Shown one piece after another: positions 33,525 to 42,134 of a stretch of 64,000 bases of DNA. Positions within the stretch are counted from its first letter, which is position 1, and each line of letters begins with the position of its first letter. The DNA is taken from the NCBI GenBank assembly GCA_035650275.1, contig DASRHY010000223.1:18087-82086 (forward strand), given 5' to 3'. The notes beneath the pieces were generated by a model. It was not told the origin of the DNA and made no database searches. It was given only the letters and a program-made list of their open reading frames with translations. The stretch comes from DASRHY01 sp035650275 (lineage in GTDB: Bacteria > Actinomycetota > Actinomycetes > Propionibacteriales > Kribbellaceae). The position numbers were made by a program, and so were the translations under genes.

Positions 33525-34241
33525 TCAGGGGGACGGCGGGGTGGTGCCGGCGTAGGGGCCGGAGTGCAGGCGTTGGCGGACATCGTCGAAGTGGGCGTGG
33601 ACGGCGTGCTCGGCCTGCTCGGTGTCGCCGGAGCGGATCGCATCGACGATCACCTGGTGCCGCTTGGCGATCTGCTCCGGCGTGGAGGTGATCGTCTCCA
33701 GCTTGCCTTCGAGGGTGCGGTACACGTCCCAGAGCAGCCCGACCAGCTCACGTGCCAGCGGAACCCCGGCGGCGTTGCAGATCAGCTCGTGGAAGTGCCG
33801 GTCGGCGACGGCGGAGTCGGCCGGGTCGCCGGCGGCCATCCGGTTGATGCAGCCGCCCAGCGCATCCAGCAGCGAAGGTTCGTGCGACACGGCGACCCGG
33901 CGGGTGACCTCGGTCTCCAGGATCTCGCGTACCTCGAGCAGCTCGGCGAGCCGCTCGGTGTCCTTGCCGCCGGCCAGCCTGGTCCGGAACACCAGCCACG
34001 GCTGCAGTGCCGCGGAGCTGCCGGAGCCGACGAAGGTGCCGTAGCCGTGCCGGATCTCGACGATGCCGAGTGCCTGCAGTGCCTTGATCGACTCGCGGAC
34101 CGAGTTCCGGCTGACGCCGAGGTCCTCCATCAGCGTCACCTCGGGCGGCAGCGGCGCGCCGGGCTCCAGCTTGCGGTCGATGATCAGGTCCGCGATCGCC
34201 TGCGCGATCTCATCGCTGCGCTTGATCCGTGTCACCGCCAC
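33525..34241 (-). CDS. FadR/GntR-family transcriptional regulator
   Basis: 238 aa. N-terminal GntR winged helix (about 8-72: IAQAIADLIIDRKLEPGAPLPPE, SRNSVRESIKALQALGIVEIRHGYGTF), then an all-helical FCD domain (about 95-225: LLEVREILETEVTRRVA, RHFHELICNAAG, HQVIVDAIRSGD) with the conserved Asp/His metal- or ligand-binding positions. GTG 34241 has GGAGGGG four bases upstream and is preferred to ATG 34280, which has none. Such regulators usually control sugar-acid or organic-acid use; no target operon adjoins it. Confidence 0.9.
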   Translation of the reverse strand: MAVTRIKRSDEIAQAIADLIIDRKLEPGAPLPPEVTLMEDLGVSRNSVRESIKALQALGIVEIRHGYGTFVGSGSSAALQPWLVFRTRLAGGKDTERLAELLEVREILETEVTRRVAVSHEPSLLDALGGCINRMAAGDPADSAVADRHFHELICNAAGVPLARELVGLLWDVYRTLEGKLETITSTPEQIAKRHQVIVDAIRSGDTEQAEHAVHAHFDDVRQRLHSGPYAGTTPPSP

Positions 34242-34557
34242 GAGGCCCCTCCGGAGGTCGCCGGTCAACGGGTAGGACATTCTATGTCTTCGGGCTGGAG
34301 GGGTTGACCAGGCCGGAGGCGGAGGCGCTTGTCGCGACGGCGCCGTTCTACGCCCGGACCCACCCGCGCTAGATCGACCTGCACTTCCGCGGGGTCGCCA
34401 GTGCGGGGGGAGCTCGTCGGGCACGGCGCGTTCAAGGCCGCGGTCTGCTGTAACTCTTGAGACCCCGAGATTGACTTCGAGACAGGCAGAGACGGAGGGG
34501 TCACTGCCGACGTATCGTGGGGGTCGCGTGTGTGACTGTCGAGGCAGGAGGACCGTC
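34242..34557. other. 316-base divergent gap containing a gene remnant
   Basis: No intact gene. The part 34280-34460 reads as a decayed coding stretch on the plus strand (listed separately); the remainder shows no recognisable promoter beyond what the two flanking genes would need. Confidence 0.5.
34280..34460 (+). pseudogene. Remnant of an unidentified gene (stop plus frameshift)
   Basis: Reading from 34280 gives a protein-like stretch (FGLEGLTRPEAEALVATAPFYARTHPR) that ends at a TAG (34371-34373); the frame after it continues IDLHFRGVASAG, and after one extra G in a run of six it goes on ELVGHGAFKAAVCCNS to a TGA at 34458. The three pieces look like one small coding sequence broken twice. 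Composition is Ala/Leu/Glu-rich like real genes here, but I cannot name the family, and chance is not excluded. Confidence 0.4.
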
Positions 34558-35055
34558 GTGCATGGACAGCTAGCGCGAGAGTTCGCCGAGAAGGCGATGA
34601 AGCTCCACGATGAGACCGAGTTCGAGCAGGCCGCACACCGGCTGATCGACCTCGCGTGTACCGCCATGCACTGCGACCATGCCGCCGTCCTGCTCGTCCA
34701 CGACGGCGTCCTCGAGACGATCGACGCCACCGACCCGACAGCCGAGAAGGCCGACCAGCTGGAGAACGAGCTGCACGAAGGCCCCAGCCTCGCGGCGACG
34801 CTGGACCAGGAGGTCTGCCGGATCGACGACACTCTGGCCGACGACCAGCTGCCGCGTTGGAGCTCCGGAGCGGCCGCGCTCGGGCTGCGCAGCGTGCTGA
34901 GCGCGCGGCTCCCGATGCCCGGCCCGACCACCGGCGCGCTCACCGTGTACGGCGCCGAGCCGGCCCGGTTCTCCGCGGAGACCGGTGCGGTCGCCCGGGT
35001 GGTGGCGCAGCACGCGGTCGCGATGGTCGAGGCGCGCCGCACGCCGGACGCCTGA
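34558..35055 (+). CDS. GAF-domain protein
   Basis: 165 aa, almost entirely one GAF domain (about 25-155: LIDLACTAMHCDHAAVLLVHDG, SVLSARLPMPGPTTGALTVYG, VARVVAQHAVAMV). No ANTAR, kinase or phosphatase output domain is present, unlike many actinobacterial GAF regulators, so it may act by protein contact. GTG start with AGGAGG five bases upstream. The 3' end meets a convergent hydrolase gene across a terminator hairpin. Confidence 0.85.
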   Translation: MHGQLAREFAEKAMKLHDETEFEQAAHRLIDLACTAMHCDHAAVLLVHDGVLETIDATDPTAEKADQLENELHEGPSLAATLDQEVCRIDDTLADDQLPRWSSGAAALGLRSVLSARLPMPGPTTGALTVYGAEPARFSAETGAVARVVAQHAVAMVEARRTPDA

Positions 35056-35091
35056 CGCGTCCAGAACCTCACCCAGTACTTCACCCCAGTA

Positions 35092-35119
35092 CCGCCCTCG
35101 GGCCTTCGCGCCCGGGCGG
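35092..35119. terminator. Terminator hairpin between convergent genes
   Basis: CCGCCC (35092-35097) pairs with GGGCGG (35114-35119), and GGGC (35100-35103) with GCCC (35110-35113), leaving a 2-base bulge and a 6-base loop. Located between the GAF gene and the alpha/beta-hydrolase gene. Confidence 0.6.
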
Positions 35120-35170
35120 CGCTGTCGGGCTGCGGTACTTCAAGCCTGAACCGGGAGTGCGACCGATCGG

Positions 35171-36028
35171 CTAGCGGGTGTGGAAGAACTCGGTCAGCAG
35201 GCGGGCGAGTGTCTTCGGCTGCTCGATGGCGGGGGAGTGGCCCGCGTCCGGGATCACCTGGGCACGGGTGCCGAGGCGTTCGGCCATGTCGTCCTGCGCC
35301 GGCAGCGGCCAGGCGTCGTCGTCCATGCCGTACAGCACCTGGGCCCGCACGCCTGACTGCGCGACCTTGTCCACCCGGTCCTCGGCGTCCAGCAGCCGCC
35401 GGGTCATCGAGGCCAGGCCGACCGGGTTGTTCGAGGTGAACTTGGTCCGCATGAACGCTGCGATGTCGGGCGCCGGCTCGGTCCAGTCCGGCTCCTTGCG
35501 CTCGTGCTCGAGCTTGAGGTCGTAGACCTGCTCGATCGGCAGGTTCTCCAGTCCGAACACCAGCAGGCCGAGCTGCTGCCGCTTCGCCTCATCGGTGAAG
35601 CCGGCCGGGCCGGAGCACAGCAGCGACAGCGTGGCGAACACCGACGGGTCCGCGAGTACGGCGGCCTGGCTGACCAGCCCGCCGAGCGAGTGCCCGACCA
35701 GCTGGCTGTACCCGCCCAGCTCCTTGCTCAGGGCGACGACGTCGGCGCCGAGCTCGTCCAGCTCGTACGCGGACGGGTCGTCCGGGCCCGCGGTCTGGTA
35801 CTGGCCGCGCTGGTCAACGGCGTACGCGCGCCAGCCGTAGCCGGCGAGCTCGGCCAGCAGCGGGGTGAAGTCCTCCTTGCTGCCGGTCCAGCCCGGGACC
35901 AGCAGCACGGTGCCGAGCGGCGTACCGATGTCCGGTACCGCGGACAGCGCCGCGAAGTCGCCGCGCGAGGTGCTGAGGGTGGTCGGCTGGACGAGGTCCG
36001 GAAGCGCGAGGGTGCGCGGCGTACTCAC
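35171..36028 (-). CDS. Alpha/beta-fold hydrolase
   Basis: 285 aa. Oxyanion region VLLVPGWTGSKEDF, nucleophile elbow GHSLGG (Ser about 115), acid in YGMDDDAWP and catalytic His in DAGHSPAIEQP. GTG 36028 gives the usual short start (STPRTLALPDLVQPT); 19 upstream codons are hydrophobic but follow no ribosome site. Esterase or lipase-like activity is likely; substrate unknown. Divergent from the large ThuA gene with a 169-base gap. Confidence 0.85.
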   Translation of the reverse strand: MSTPRTLALPDLVQPTTLSTSRGDFAALSAVPDIGTPLGTVLLVPGWTGSKEDFTPLLAELAGYGWRAYAVDQRGQYQTAGPDDPSAYELDELGADVVALSKELGGYSQLVGHSLGGLVSQAAVLADPSVFATLSLLCSGPAGFTDEAKRQQLGLLVFGLENLPIEQVYDLKLEHERKEPDWTEPAPDIAAFMRTKFTSNNPVGLASMTRRLLDAEDRVDKVAQSGVRAQVLYGMDDDAWPLPAQDDMAERLGTRAQVIPDAGHSPAIEQPKTLARLLTEFFHTR

Positions 36029-36114
36029 GAGTACCACCGTAGCCGCCGCGAGTGGCGCGGCCGTCATTGCTCGCTCCGGACACAAAACTTCGGCTCGAGC
36101 ATGGCAACTTTTGC

Positions 36115-36143
36115 TTGACAGTCGACAGAAGCCTCAATACGGT
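36115..36143 (+). promoter_or_regulatory. Sigma-70-like promoter of the ThuA/dehydrogenase gene
   Basis: TTGACA (36115-36120), 17-base spacer, TACGGT (36138-36143). The start codon is at 36198, giving a leader of about 48 bases with GAGG before the ATG. Confidence 0.65.
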
Positions 36144-36197
36144 CCGTGGTGAACCCCTGCCACGTAGTCCCGATCCGCCCGATCCAGTGAGGATTCG

Positions 36198-39100
36198 ATG
36201 AGCAGAGCGAAGTTCGTCCTGTTGTTCTTCGGCGGCTTGATTGCGGCCGCCCTCTGCACGCTGGGGCTGGCACCCGCCTCGGCTCACCCGGGGCACGAGG
36301 CCGACGCCGAGTTCCGTGCCCTGCTGTTCACCAAGACCGCCGCGGGAGCGTACCGGCACGACTCGATCGACGAGGGCGTCGCCATGTTCCAGCAGTTGGC
36401 CACCGACGAGCACTTCGAGCTGGTGCATACCGAGGATGCGGCCATCTTCAACGGCGCCGACCTGGCCACGTTCGACGTCGTGATCATGTTCCAGAACGGC
36501 GGCATGGTCTGGGACACCGACGCCCAGCGCCAGGCGGTGCAGACCTACGTGAACAACGGTGGCGGCATCGCGGCGATCCACAACGCCACCGACATGAACA
36601 TCGAGCAGGAGTTCCCCTGGTGGGACAACCTGATCAACGCCGGCTCGCACATGCCGACCCACTCGCCGGGCGTGCTGCACGGGACCGCGAAGGTGCTGGA
36701 CGACCAGCACGCGTCGACCGCCGGGCTGCCGGACCGCTGGGAGCGCGACGAGGAGTGGTACAACTTCAAGCCGAGCCTGCGCGGCAAGGTGCACGTGCTG
36801 GTGCAGGCGGACGAGAAGACGTACAACCCGGGTCCGGACGCGATGGGGTACGACCACCCGATCTCGTGGTGCCGTGATGCCGAGGGCGGCCGGGTCTGGG
36901 CCACGGGGATGGGCCACGCCGCCGGTTCGTACAGCGAGCCGCTGTTCAAGCAGCACCTGCTCGGCGGGATCAAGACCGCGGCCGGCGTCGTACCGGCGAA
37001 CTGCACGGCGACCGTCGACTCCGCGTTCGAGAAGGTCGCGCTGGACAGCAACACCAAGGCGCCGACCACGCTCGACGTCGCACCCGACGGCCGGGTCTTC
37101 TACACCGAGATCCTCGGCCAGCTGAAGGTGTACGACCCGGAGACCAACGCGACCACGACCGCGCTGGACATCCCGGTGTACTCCGGCGGTGAGGACGGCC
37201 TGATCGGCGTCGCGGTGGCACCGGACTTCGCGACCACCGGGCACCTGTACCTGAACTACTCGCCACCTGGCACCGAGGAGATCAACCGGGTCAGCCGGTT
37301 CACGGTGGCCGGCAGCACGATCGACCGGGCGACCGAGGTGAAGATCATCGACATCCCGGCGTCCCGGCGGGAGGAGCCCGGGCACACCGGCGGCTACCTC
37401 GACTTCGGTCCGGGCGGCAATCTCTACATCGGCGTCGGCGACGACACCAACCCGTTCCAGTCCAGCGGGTACGCGCCGATCGACGAGCGACCCGGCCGCG
37501 ACCTGTTCGACGCGCAGAAGACGTCGGCCAACACCAACGACCTGCGCGGCAAGATCCTGCGCATCACCCCCAAGGCCGAGGGCGGGTACGACGTCCCGGC
37601 CGGCAACATGTTCGCGCCCGGCACCGAGAAGACCCGGCCGGAGATCTACGCGATGGGCTTCCGGAACCCGTACCGGTTCAGCGTCGCCAGTGACGGCACC
37701 GTCTACCTGGCCGACTACGGCCCGGACAGCAGTACGGCGAACCCGAACCGCGGCCCGGACGGCAAGGTCGAGTGGAACGTGATCAAGACCCCCGGCTACT
37801 ACGGCTGGCCGTACTGCATCGCGAACAACATCGCCTACAACGACTTCGACTTCGCGACGAACACATCGGGTCCGAAGTTCGACTGCAACAACCCGGTGAA
37901 CACCTCGCCGAACAACACCGGCCTGACCCAGCTGCCCGCCGCGCGGCCGGCCGAGGTCTGGTACGGGTATGGCGCGTCGGCGGAGTTCCCCGAGTTCCAG
38001 ACCGGTGGCGCGGCACCGATGGCCGGTCCGGTGTACGAGTTCGACCCCAACCTGGTGTCGGACACCAAGTTCCCGGAGTACTACGACGGCAAGCCGTTCT
38101 TCTACGAGTGGGCACGGAACAGGCTGTTCAACTTCTCGCTCGACGGCGAGGGCAAGATCCTCAAGGTCGACCCGTGGTTCACCAGTGCGACGTACTTGGC
38201 GCCGATGGACATGAAGTTCGGGCCGGACGGGTCGATGTACCTGCTGGAGTGGGGCGGCGGCTACGGCCGGGACAACCCGGACTCCGGGCTCTACCGGATC
38301 GACTACACCCAGGGCAACCGGCGGCCGGTGGCGAAGGCCACGGCGACCCCGTCGTCCGGCATCTCGCCGCTGGCGGTCGAGTTCTCCAGCGAGGGATCGG
38401 CGGACCCCGAGGGTACGCCGCTCACCTACTCGTGGACGTTCGGTGACGGCGGTACGTCGACCGAGGCCAACCCGTCGCACACCTACGACGCGAACGGCCA
38501 GTACAACGTCCAGCTCACGGTGACCGACGAGACCGGCAAGACCGGGGTCGCGAACGTCACGGTGACGGTCGGCAACACCGCGCCGACGGTGGACCTCACG
38601 GGCCCGGTGGACGGCGGGTTCTTCGACTTCGGCGACAAGGTCGACTTCGACCTGGACGTCACCGATCCGGAGGACGGCACCGTCGACTGCGCCAAGGTGG
38701 TCGTACAGCCGGCCCTCGGGCACGACGCGCACGCGCACCCGCTGGACCCGGCGAACGCCTGCCAGGGCACGCTGAGCACGATCGTGGACGAGGGCCACGC
38801 GGACGCGAACATCTTCTACTCGGTTGACGCCAGCTACACCGACAACGGCGCGAACGGCCAGCCGGCGCTGACCGGTCGCGACCTCGCGGTGCTGCAGCCG
38901 AAGCACAAGCAGGCCGAGTACTTCTCCGGCTCGTCCGGGATCAGGATCGTCGAGCAGGCCGGTGCCGAGGGTGGCAAGCGGATCGGCGACATCAGCAACA
39001 ACGACTGGATCTCGTTCAAGCCGGTCAACCTGCAGGGCATCGACCAGGTGGCGCTGCGGGCGTCGTCCGGCGGTGGCGGCGGCACGGTCGAGTTGCACGC

Positions 39101-41576
39101 CGGAGCCACCGACGGGCCACTCGTTGCCTCGGTCAACGTTCCGAACACCGGCGGCTGGAACAACTACGTGACGCTGCCGCCGGGCGACGTGACCGACCCC
39201 GGTGGCACCATCGAGCTGTTCGTGGTGTTCAAGTCCGCCGCGGCCGGACCGTACGACCTCGACGCGATCACGTTCATCGGCAAGGGCGTGTCCCAGAACG
39301 CGGCGCCCTACGTGACCGCGACCGCGACCCCGACCGGCGGCAGCGCGCCGCTGGACGTGGCGTTCAGCGCCACCGCGACCGATCCCGAGGGCGACACGCC
39401 GATCAGCTTCGCCTGGGACTTCGGTGACGGCGGCACTGGGACGGGTGCGGTGCCGATGCACACGTACACGACCGGCGGCACGTTCACCGCGGCGGTGACG
39501 GCGACCGACAGCGCCGGGCGGGCCAAGACCGCCAAGGTCACGGTCGTGGTCACGCCGAAGGTGACACCACCGGTGCAGTGCCTGTCACCGGGCAGTGACG
39601 AGTTCGGCGGCGACGCACTGGACCGGAACATCTGGACGACGGTCCGCCCGGCGGACGCGAACTACCAGGTGACCGGTGGTGCGATGGTGCTGCCGACCGC
39701 GGCCGGCGACATCAACGAGGGCTCGACCGGGCCGATCTCGTTCGTCGGTCAGCCCGCCGCGGCGGGCGCGTGGGCCGCGACCACGCTGGTCGACATCAAC
39801 GCGACCGAGCAGTGGCAGCAGGCCGGGATCCTGCTGTGGGCGAACGACGACAACTATGTGCGGGTCAACGTGCAGTCGAACCGTTCCGGGCGCGAGCTCG
39901 AGTTCGTCAGCGAGACCAACGGCGCCCGGACGATCCGCAAGGGCACCGCGCCGGCCGGGACCAGGTTCCACCTGCGGCTGGAGAGTGACGGCACCGTGCT
40001 GCGTGCTTTCACCTCGGCCGACGGCCAGACCTGGACCGCGTACGGCGACACGTTCCCGCTCCCGAGCGGCGCCGCGTCGTACGGGCCCTATGCACTGAAG
40101 GGCACGACGCCGGCTCCGGTGATCGACGCGACGTTCCACTACTTCTACGTCACCGGTCAGCCGGCCGGTGAGGTGGACCGGAACGACGAGTTCGCCGGTG
40201 ACCGGCTGGACGGCTGCCGGTGGAACGCGATCGTGCGGCCGGACCTCGCCGGGATGCGGGTAGAGGGCGGCGAGCTGAGGGTCGACACGCTGCCGGGCGA
40301 CATCAACGGCGGGAACAACAACGACCCGAAGAACTTCGTGCTGCAGGCCGCACCAGACGGTGACTGGACGGCCGAGACGAGGTTCAAGGCGCCGTTGAAG
40401 GAGAAGTACCAGCTGGCCGGCTTCATGGTGTACGGCAACGACGACGACTACGTGAAGCTGGACGTGGTCGCGGTCAACGACCCGGGCTCCGCGGTGAGCC
40501 TGCGGGCCGAGCTGGTGGCTGAGAACGACGGCCAGTTCGGCAACGGCGGCAACCGGTCGATCGCGCTCACCGACACCGAGAGCGGCTGGTGGTACCTGCG
40601 GCTGACCAGGACCGGCGACTCCTACGCCGGCTGGGTCAGCGAGGATGGCGAGGAGTGGCACTCGATCGGCGACCCGGTGACCAACCAGGTGCCGGAGCCG
40701 AAGGTCGGACTGCAGGCGATCGGGCCGGACCAGACCCAGGGGCCGGTGACGGTCGGCTTCGACTGGTTCCACCTCACGCTGCCGCAGGTCGACGAGACAG
40801 CGCCGGTGACCACGGCGACGATTGCCCCGGCTGAGCCGGACGGCAGCAACGGTTGGTGGCGGACGGCGCCGACGGTGACGCTGGCGGCGGCCGACGAGGC
40901 CGGCGGCTCCGGGGTCGCCGGGACCGAGTACCGGATCGGGGCCGGGGACTGGACGGCGTACAGGACGCCGTTCCCGGTGACCGGTGACGGCGAGCGGACG
41001 GTGGAGTTCCGCTCCACCGACCTGGCCGGCAATGCCGAACAGGCCGGGTCGGTCACGGTCAAGGTCGACGGCACCGCGCCGGTCGTACAGGTCGGCGGAG
41101 TGCAGCCCGGCGCGTCGTACGGGGACTCGACGGACCTGACGCTCGGGTTCACCGGGACCGACGCGACGTCGGGCCTGCAGGCCGTCACCGCGACGCTGGA
41201 CGGTACGCCGTTGCCGGCGGGCGCGCTCGCCTTGCACACGGTCCCGCTCGGACAGCACACGCTGGTGGTCACCGGTACCGACAAGGCAGGCAACACGGCC
41301 ACCCGCACCGTCACCTTCAGCGTGGCGACGTCGTTCGCGGACGTGGCGCGGCTGATCGACCGGTTCGTCGCGGAGGCGCGCTTGAGCCCCGTGGTCGCGG
41401 CCGAGCTCAAGCAGGAGCTGGTACGGGCAGAGTGGTTCGCGGCGCGCTCGCAGAACAGCGCGGCGATCCGTGAGCTCCAGGTGTTCGTGCGGGAGGTGAA
41501 CAAGCGGGTCACCGACACCGGCGTAGCGACGGTCATGCGGCGCGACGCGAATGCGCTGATCGCCGGGCTGCGCTGA
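36198..41576 (+). CDS. Secreted multidomain protein: ThuA + sugar-dehydrogenase propeller + PKD/CBM6/LamG-like domains + FIMAH
   Basis: 1792 aa, exported. Signal peptide about 1-29 (ends ASA). ThuA-like domain about 38-260; GSDH/SorB-like beta-propeller about 276-707 (GEDGLIGVAVAPDF, GHTGGYLDFGPGGNLYIGVGD, YAMGFRNPYRFSV); PKD about 709-797 (WTFGDGGTSTEANPSHTY); Ig-like region; CBM6-like about 904-1030; second PKD about 1035-1120 (AWDFGDGGTGTG); two DUF1349/concanavalin-like modules about 1132-1320 and 1328-1530; an OmpL47-type module about 1545-1630; FIMAH-like helical end about 1712-1792. No LPXTG or membrane anchor. ThuA and GSDH suggest oxidation or handling of a polysaccharide-derived sugar outside the cell. 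Single gene with its own promoter and terminator. Confidence 0.9.
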   Translation: MSRAKFVLLFFGGLIAAALCTLGLAPASAHPGHEADAEFRALLFTKTAAGAYRHDSIDEGVAMFQQLATDEHFELVHTEDAAIFNGADLATFDVVIMFQNGGMVWDTDAQRQAVQTYVNNGGGIAAIHNATDMNIEQEFPWWDNLINAGSHMPTHSPGVLHGTAKVLDDQHASTAGLPDRWERDEEWYNFKPSLRGKVHVLVQADEKTYNPGPDAMGYDHPISWCRDAEGGRVWATGMGHAAGSYSEPLFKQHLLGGIKTAAGVVPANCTATVDSAFEKVALDSNTKAPTTLDVAPDGRVFYTEILGQLKVYDPETNATTTALDIPVYSGGEDGLIGVAVAPDFATTGHLYLNYSPPGTEEINRVSRFTVAGSTIDRATEVKIIDIPASRREEPGHTGGYLDFGPGGNLYIGVGDDTNPFQSSGYAPIDERPGRDLFDAQKTSANTNDLRGKILRITPKAEGGYDVPAGNMFAPGTEKTRPEIYAMGFRNPYRFSVASDGTVYLADYGPDSSTANPNRGPDGKVEWNVIKTPGYYGWPYCIANNIAYNDFDFATNTSGPKFDCNNPVNTSPNNTGLTQLPAARPAEVWYGYGASAEFPEFQTGGAAPMAGPVYEFDPNLVSDTKFPEYYDGKPFFYEWARNRLFNFSLDGEGKILKVDPWFTSATYLAPMDMKFGPDGSMYLLEWGGGYGRDNPDSGLYRIDYTQGNRRPVAKATATPSSGISPLAVEFSSEGSADPEGTPLTYSWTFGDGGTSTEANPSHTYDANGQYNVQLTVTDETGKTGVANVTVTVGNTAPTVDLTGPVDGGFFDFGDKVDFDLDVTDPEDGTVDCAKVVVQPALGHDAHAHPLDPANACQGTLSTIVDEGHADANIFYSVDASYTDNGANGQPALTGRDLAVLQPKHKQAEYFSGSSGIRIVEQAGAEGGKRIGDISNNDWISFKPVNLQGIDQVALRASSGGGGGTVELHAGATDGPLVASVNVPNTGGWNNYVTLPPGDVTDPGGTIELFVVFKSAAAGPYDLDAITFIGKGVSQNAAPYVTATATPTGGSAPLDVAFSATATDPEGDTPISFAWDFGDGGTGTGAVPMHTYTTGGTFTAAVTATDSAGRAKTAKVTVVVTPKVTPPVQCLSPGSDEFGGDALDRNIWTTVRPADANYQVTGGAMVLPTAAGDINEGSTGPISFVGQPAAAGAWAATTLVDINATEQWQQAGILLWANDDNYVRVNVQSNRSGRELEFVSETNGARTIRKGTAPAGTRFHLRLESDGTVLRAFTSADGQTWTAYGDTFPLPSGAASYGPYALKGTTPAPVIDATFHYFYVTGQPAGEVDRNDEFAGDRLDGCRWNAIVRPDLAGMRVEGGELRVDTLPGDINGGNNNDPKNFVLQAAPDGDWTAETRFKAPLKEKYQLAGFMVYGNDDDYVKLDVVAVNDPGSAVSLRAELVAENDGQFGNGGNRSIALTDTESGWWYLRLTRTGDSYAGWVSEDGEEWHSIGDPVTNQVPEPKVGLQAIGPDQTQGPVTVGFDWFHLTLPQVDETAPVTTATIAPAEPDGSNGWWRTAPTVTLAAADEAGGSGVAGTEYRIGAGDWTAYRTPFPVTGDGERTVEFRSTDLAGNAEQAGSVTVKVDGTAPVVQVGGVQPGASYGDSTDLTLGFTGTDATSGLQAVTATLDGTPLPAGALALHTVPLGQHTLVVTGTDKAGNTATRTVTFSVATSFADVARLIDRFVAEARLSPVVAAELKQELVRAEWFAARSQNSAAIRELQVFVREVNKRVTDTGVATVMRRDANALIAGLR

Positions 41577-41582
41577 ACTGGG

Positions 41583-41636
41583 CTGACCAGTCTGCCGGGA
41601 CCGGTCCGCCCGCCGGTCCCGGCGTCACCTGGTCAG
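41583..41636. terminator. Strong bidirectional terminator hairpin
   Basis: Inner perfect 11-bp stem (41594-41604 with 41613-41623, GCCGGGACCGG) plus outer arms CTGACCAG (41583-41590) and CTGGTCAG (41629-41636). It starts seven bases after the ThuA gene stop and overlaps the stop of the opposing reductase fragment. Confidence 0.85.
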
Positions 41637-42091
41637 TTCTCCGTCGTCTCAGCGCGGGCCGGGCGGAGCGTGAGCAGCAGCACGTCCGGCCCGGCCTGGC
41701 GCGACTCGATCAGCTCCAGGTCGGTCGGCGTACCGCCCTCGAACAGCCGCTTGCCGCCGCCGAGCACCACCGGGTGCACCATGAGGCGGTACTCGTCGAC
41801 CAGATCCTGCTCACGCAGCGCGTTGGCGAGCCTGGCACTGCCGGCGACCAGTATGTCGCCGTCGTACTGCGCCTTGAGCCTGCCGACCTCGGCGGGCAGA
41901 TCGTCGCCGGAGATCACCGAGGTGTTCTCCCACTCCGGGTCGGTCAGCGTGCTGGACACGACGACCTTCGGCATCTCGTTCATCTTGACGCCGAACTCGC
42001 CGGCCTCCTCCTTCATGCCCGGCCAGACAGCGGAGAACTCCTCTCGGATGTGAACCAGTTCAACGACGCGTCGTGCAGCGGACCTCGGCAT
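41633..42091 (-). pseudogene. RibD-C/dihydrofolate-reductase-like protein, N-terminally truncated
   Basis: About 152 residues matching the second half of the bacterial RibD-C/DHFR-like family: EEFSAVWPGMKEEAGEFG, MPKVVVSSTLTDP, GDILVAGSARLANALREQDLVDEYRLMVHPVVLGGGKRLFEGG. Intact members have about 45-60 more N-terminal residues with the NADPH-binding opening and DALLLGRxTY before EEFSAVWP; here the frame loses similarity near 42050 and the divergent ligase gene begins at 42135. I take it as a 5'-deleted gene; a shortened protein could still be made. Confidence 0.6.
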
Positions 42092-42134
42092 CGCGGGGCC
42101 CCGGTCAACCCCGTCGTGATCAAGTAGACGTGTG

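Noticed and set aside
35814..39461. A 1215-codon leftward frame opposite the ThuA/dehydrogenase gene
   Set aside because: It is the antisense of a clearly real multidomain gene; high third-position GC keeps the opposite strand open. Its product is Arg/Val/Gly-rich and matches nothing.
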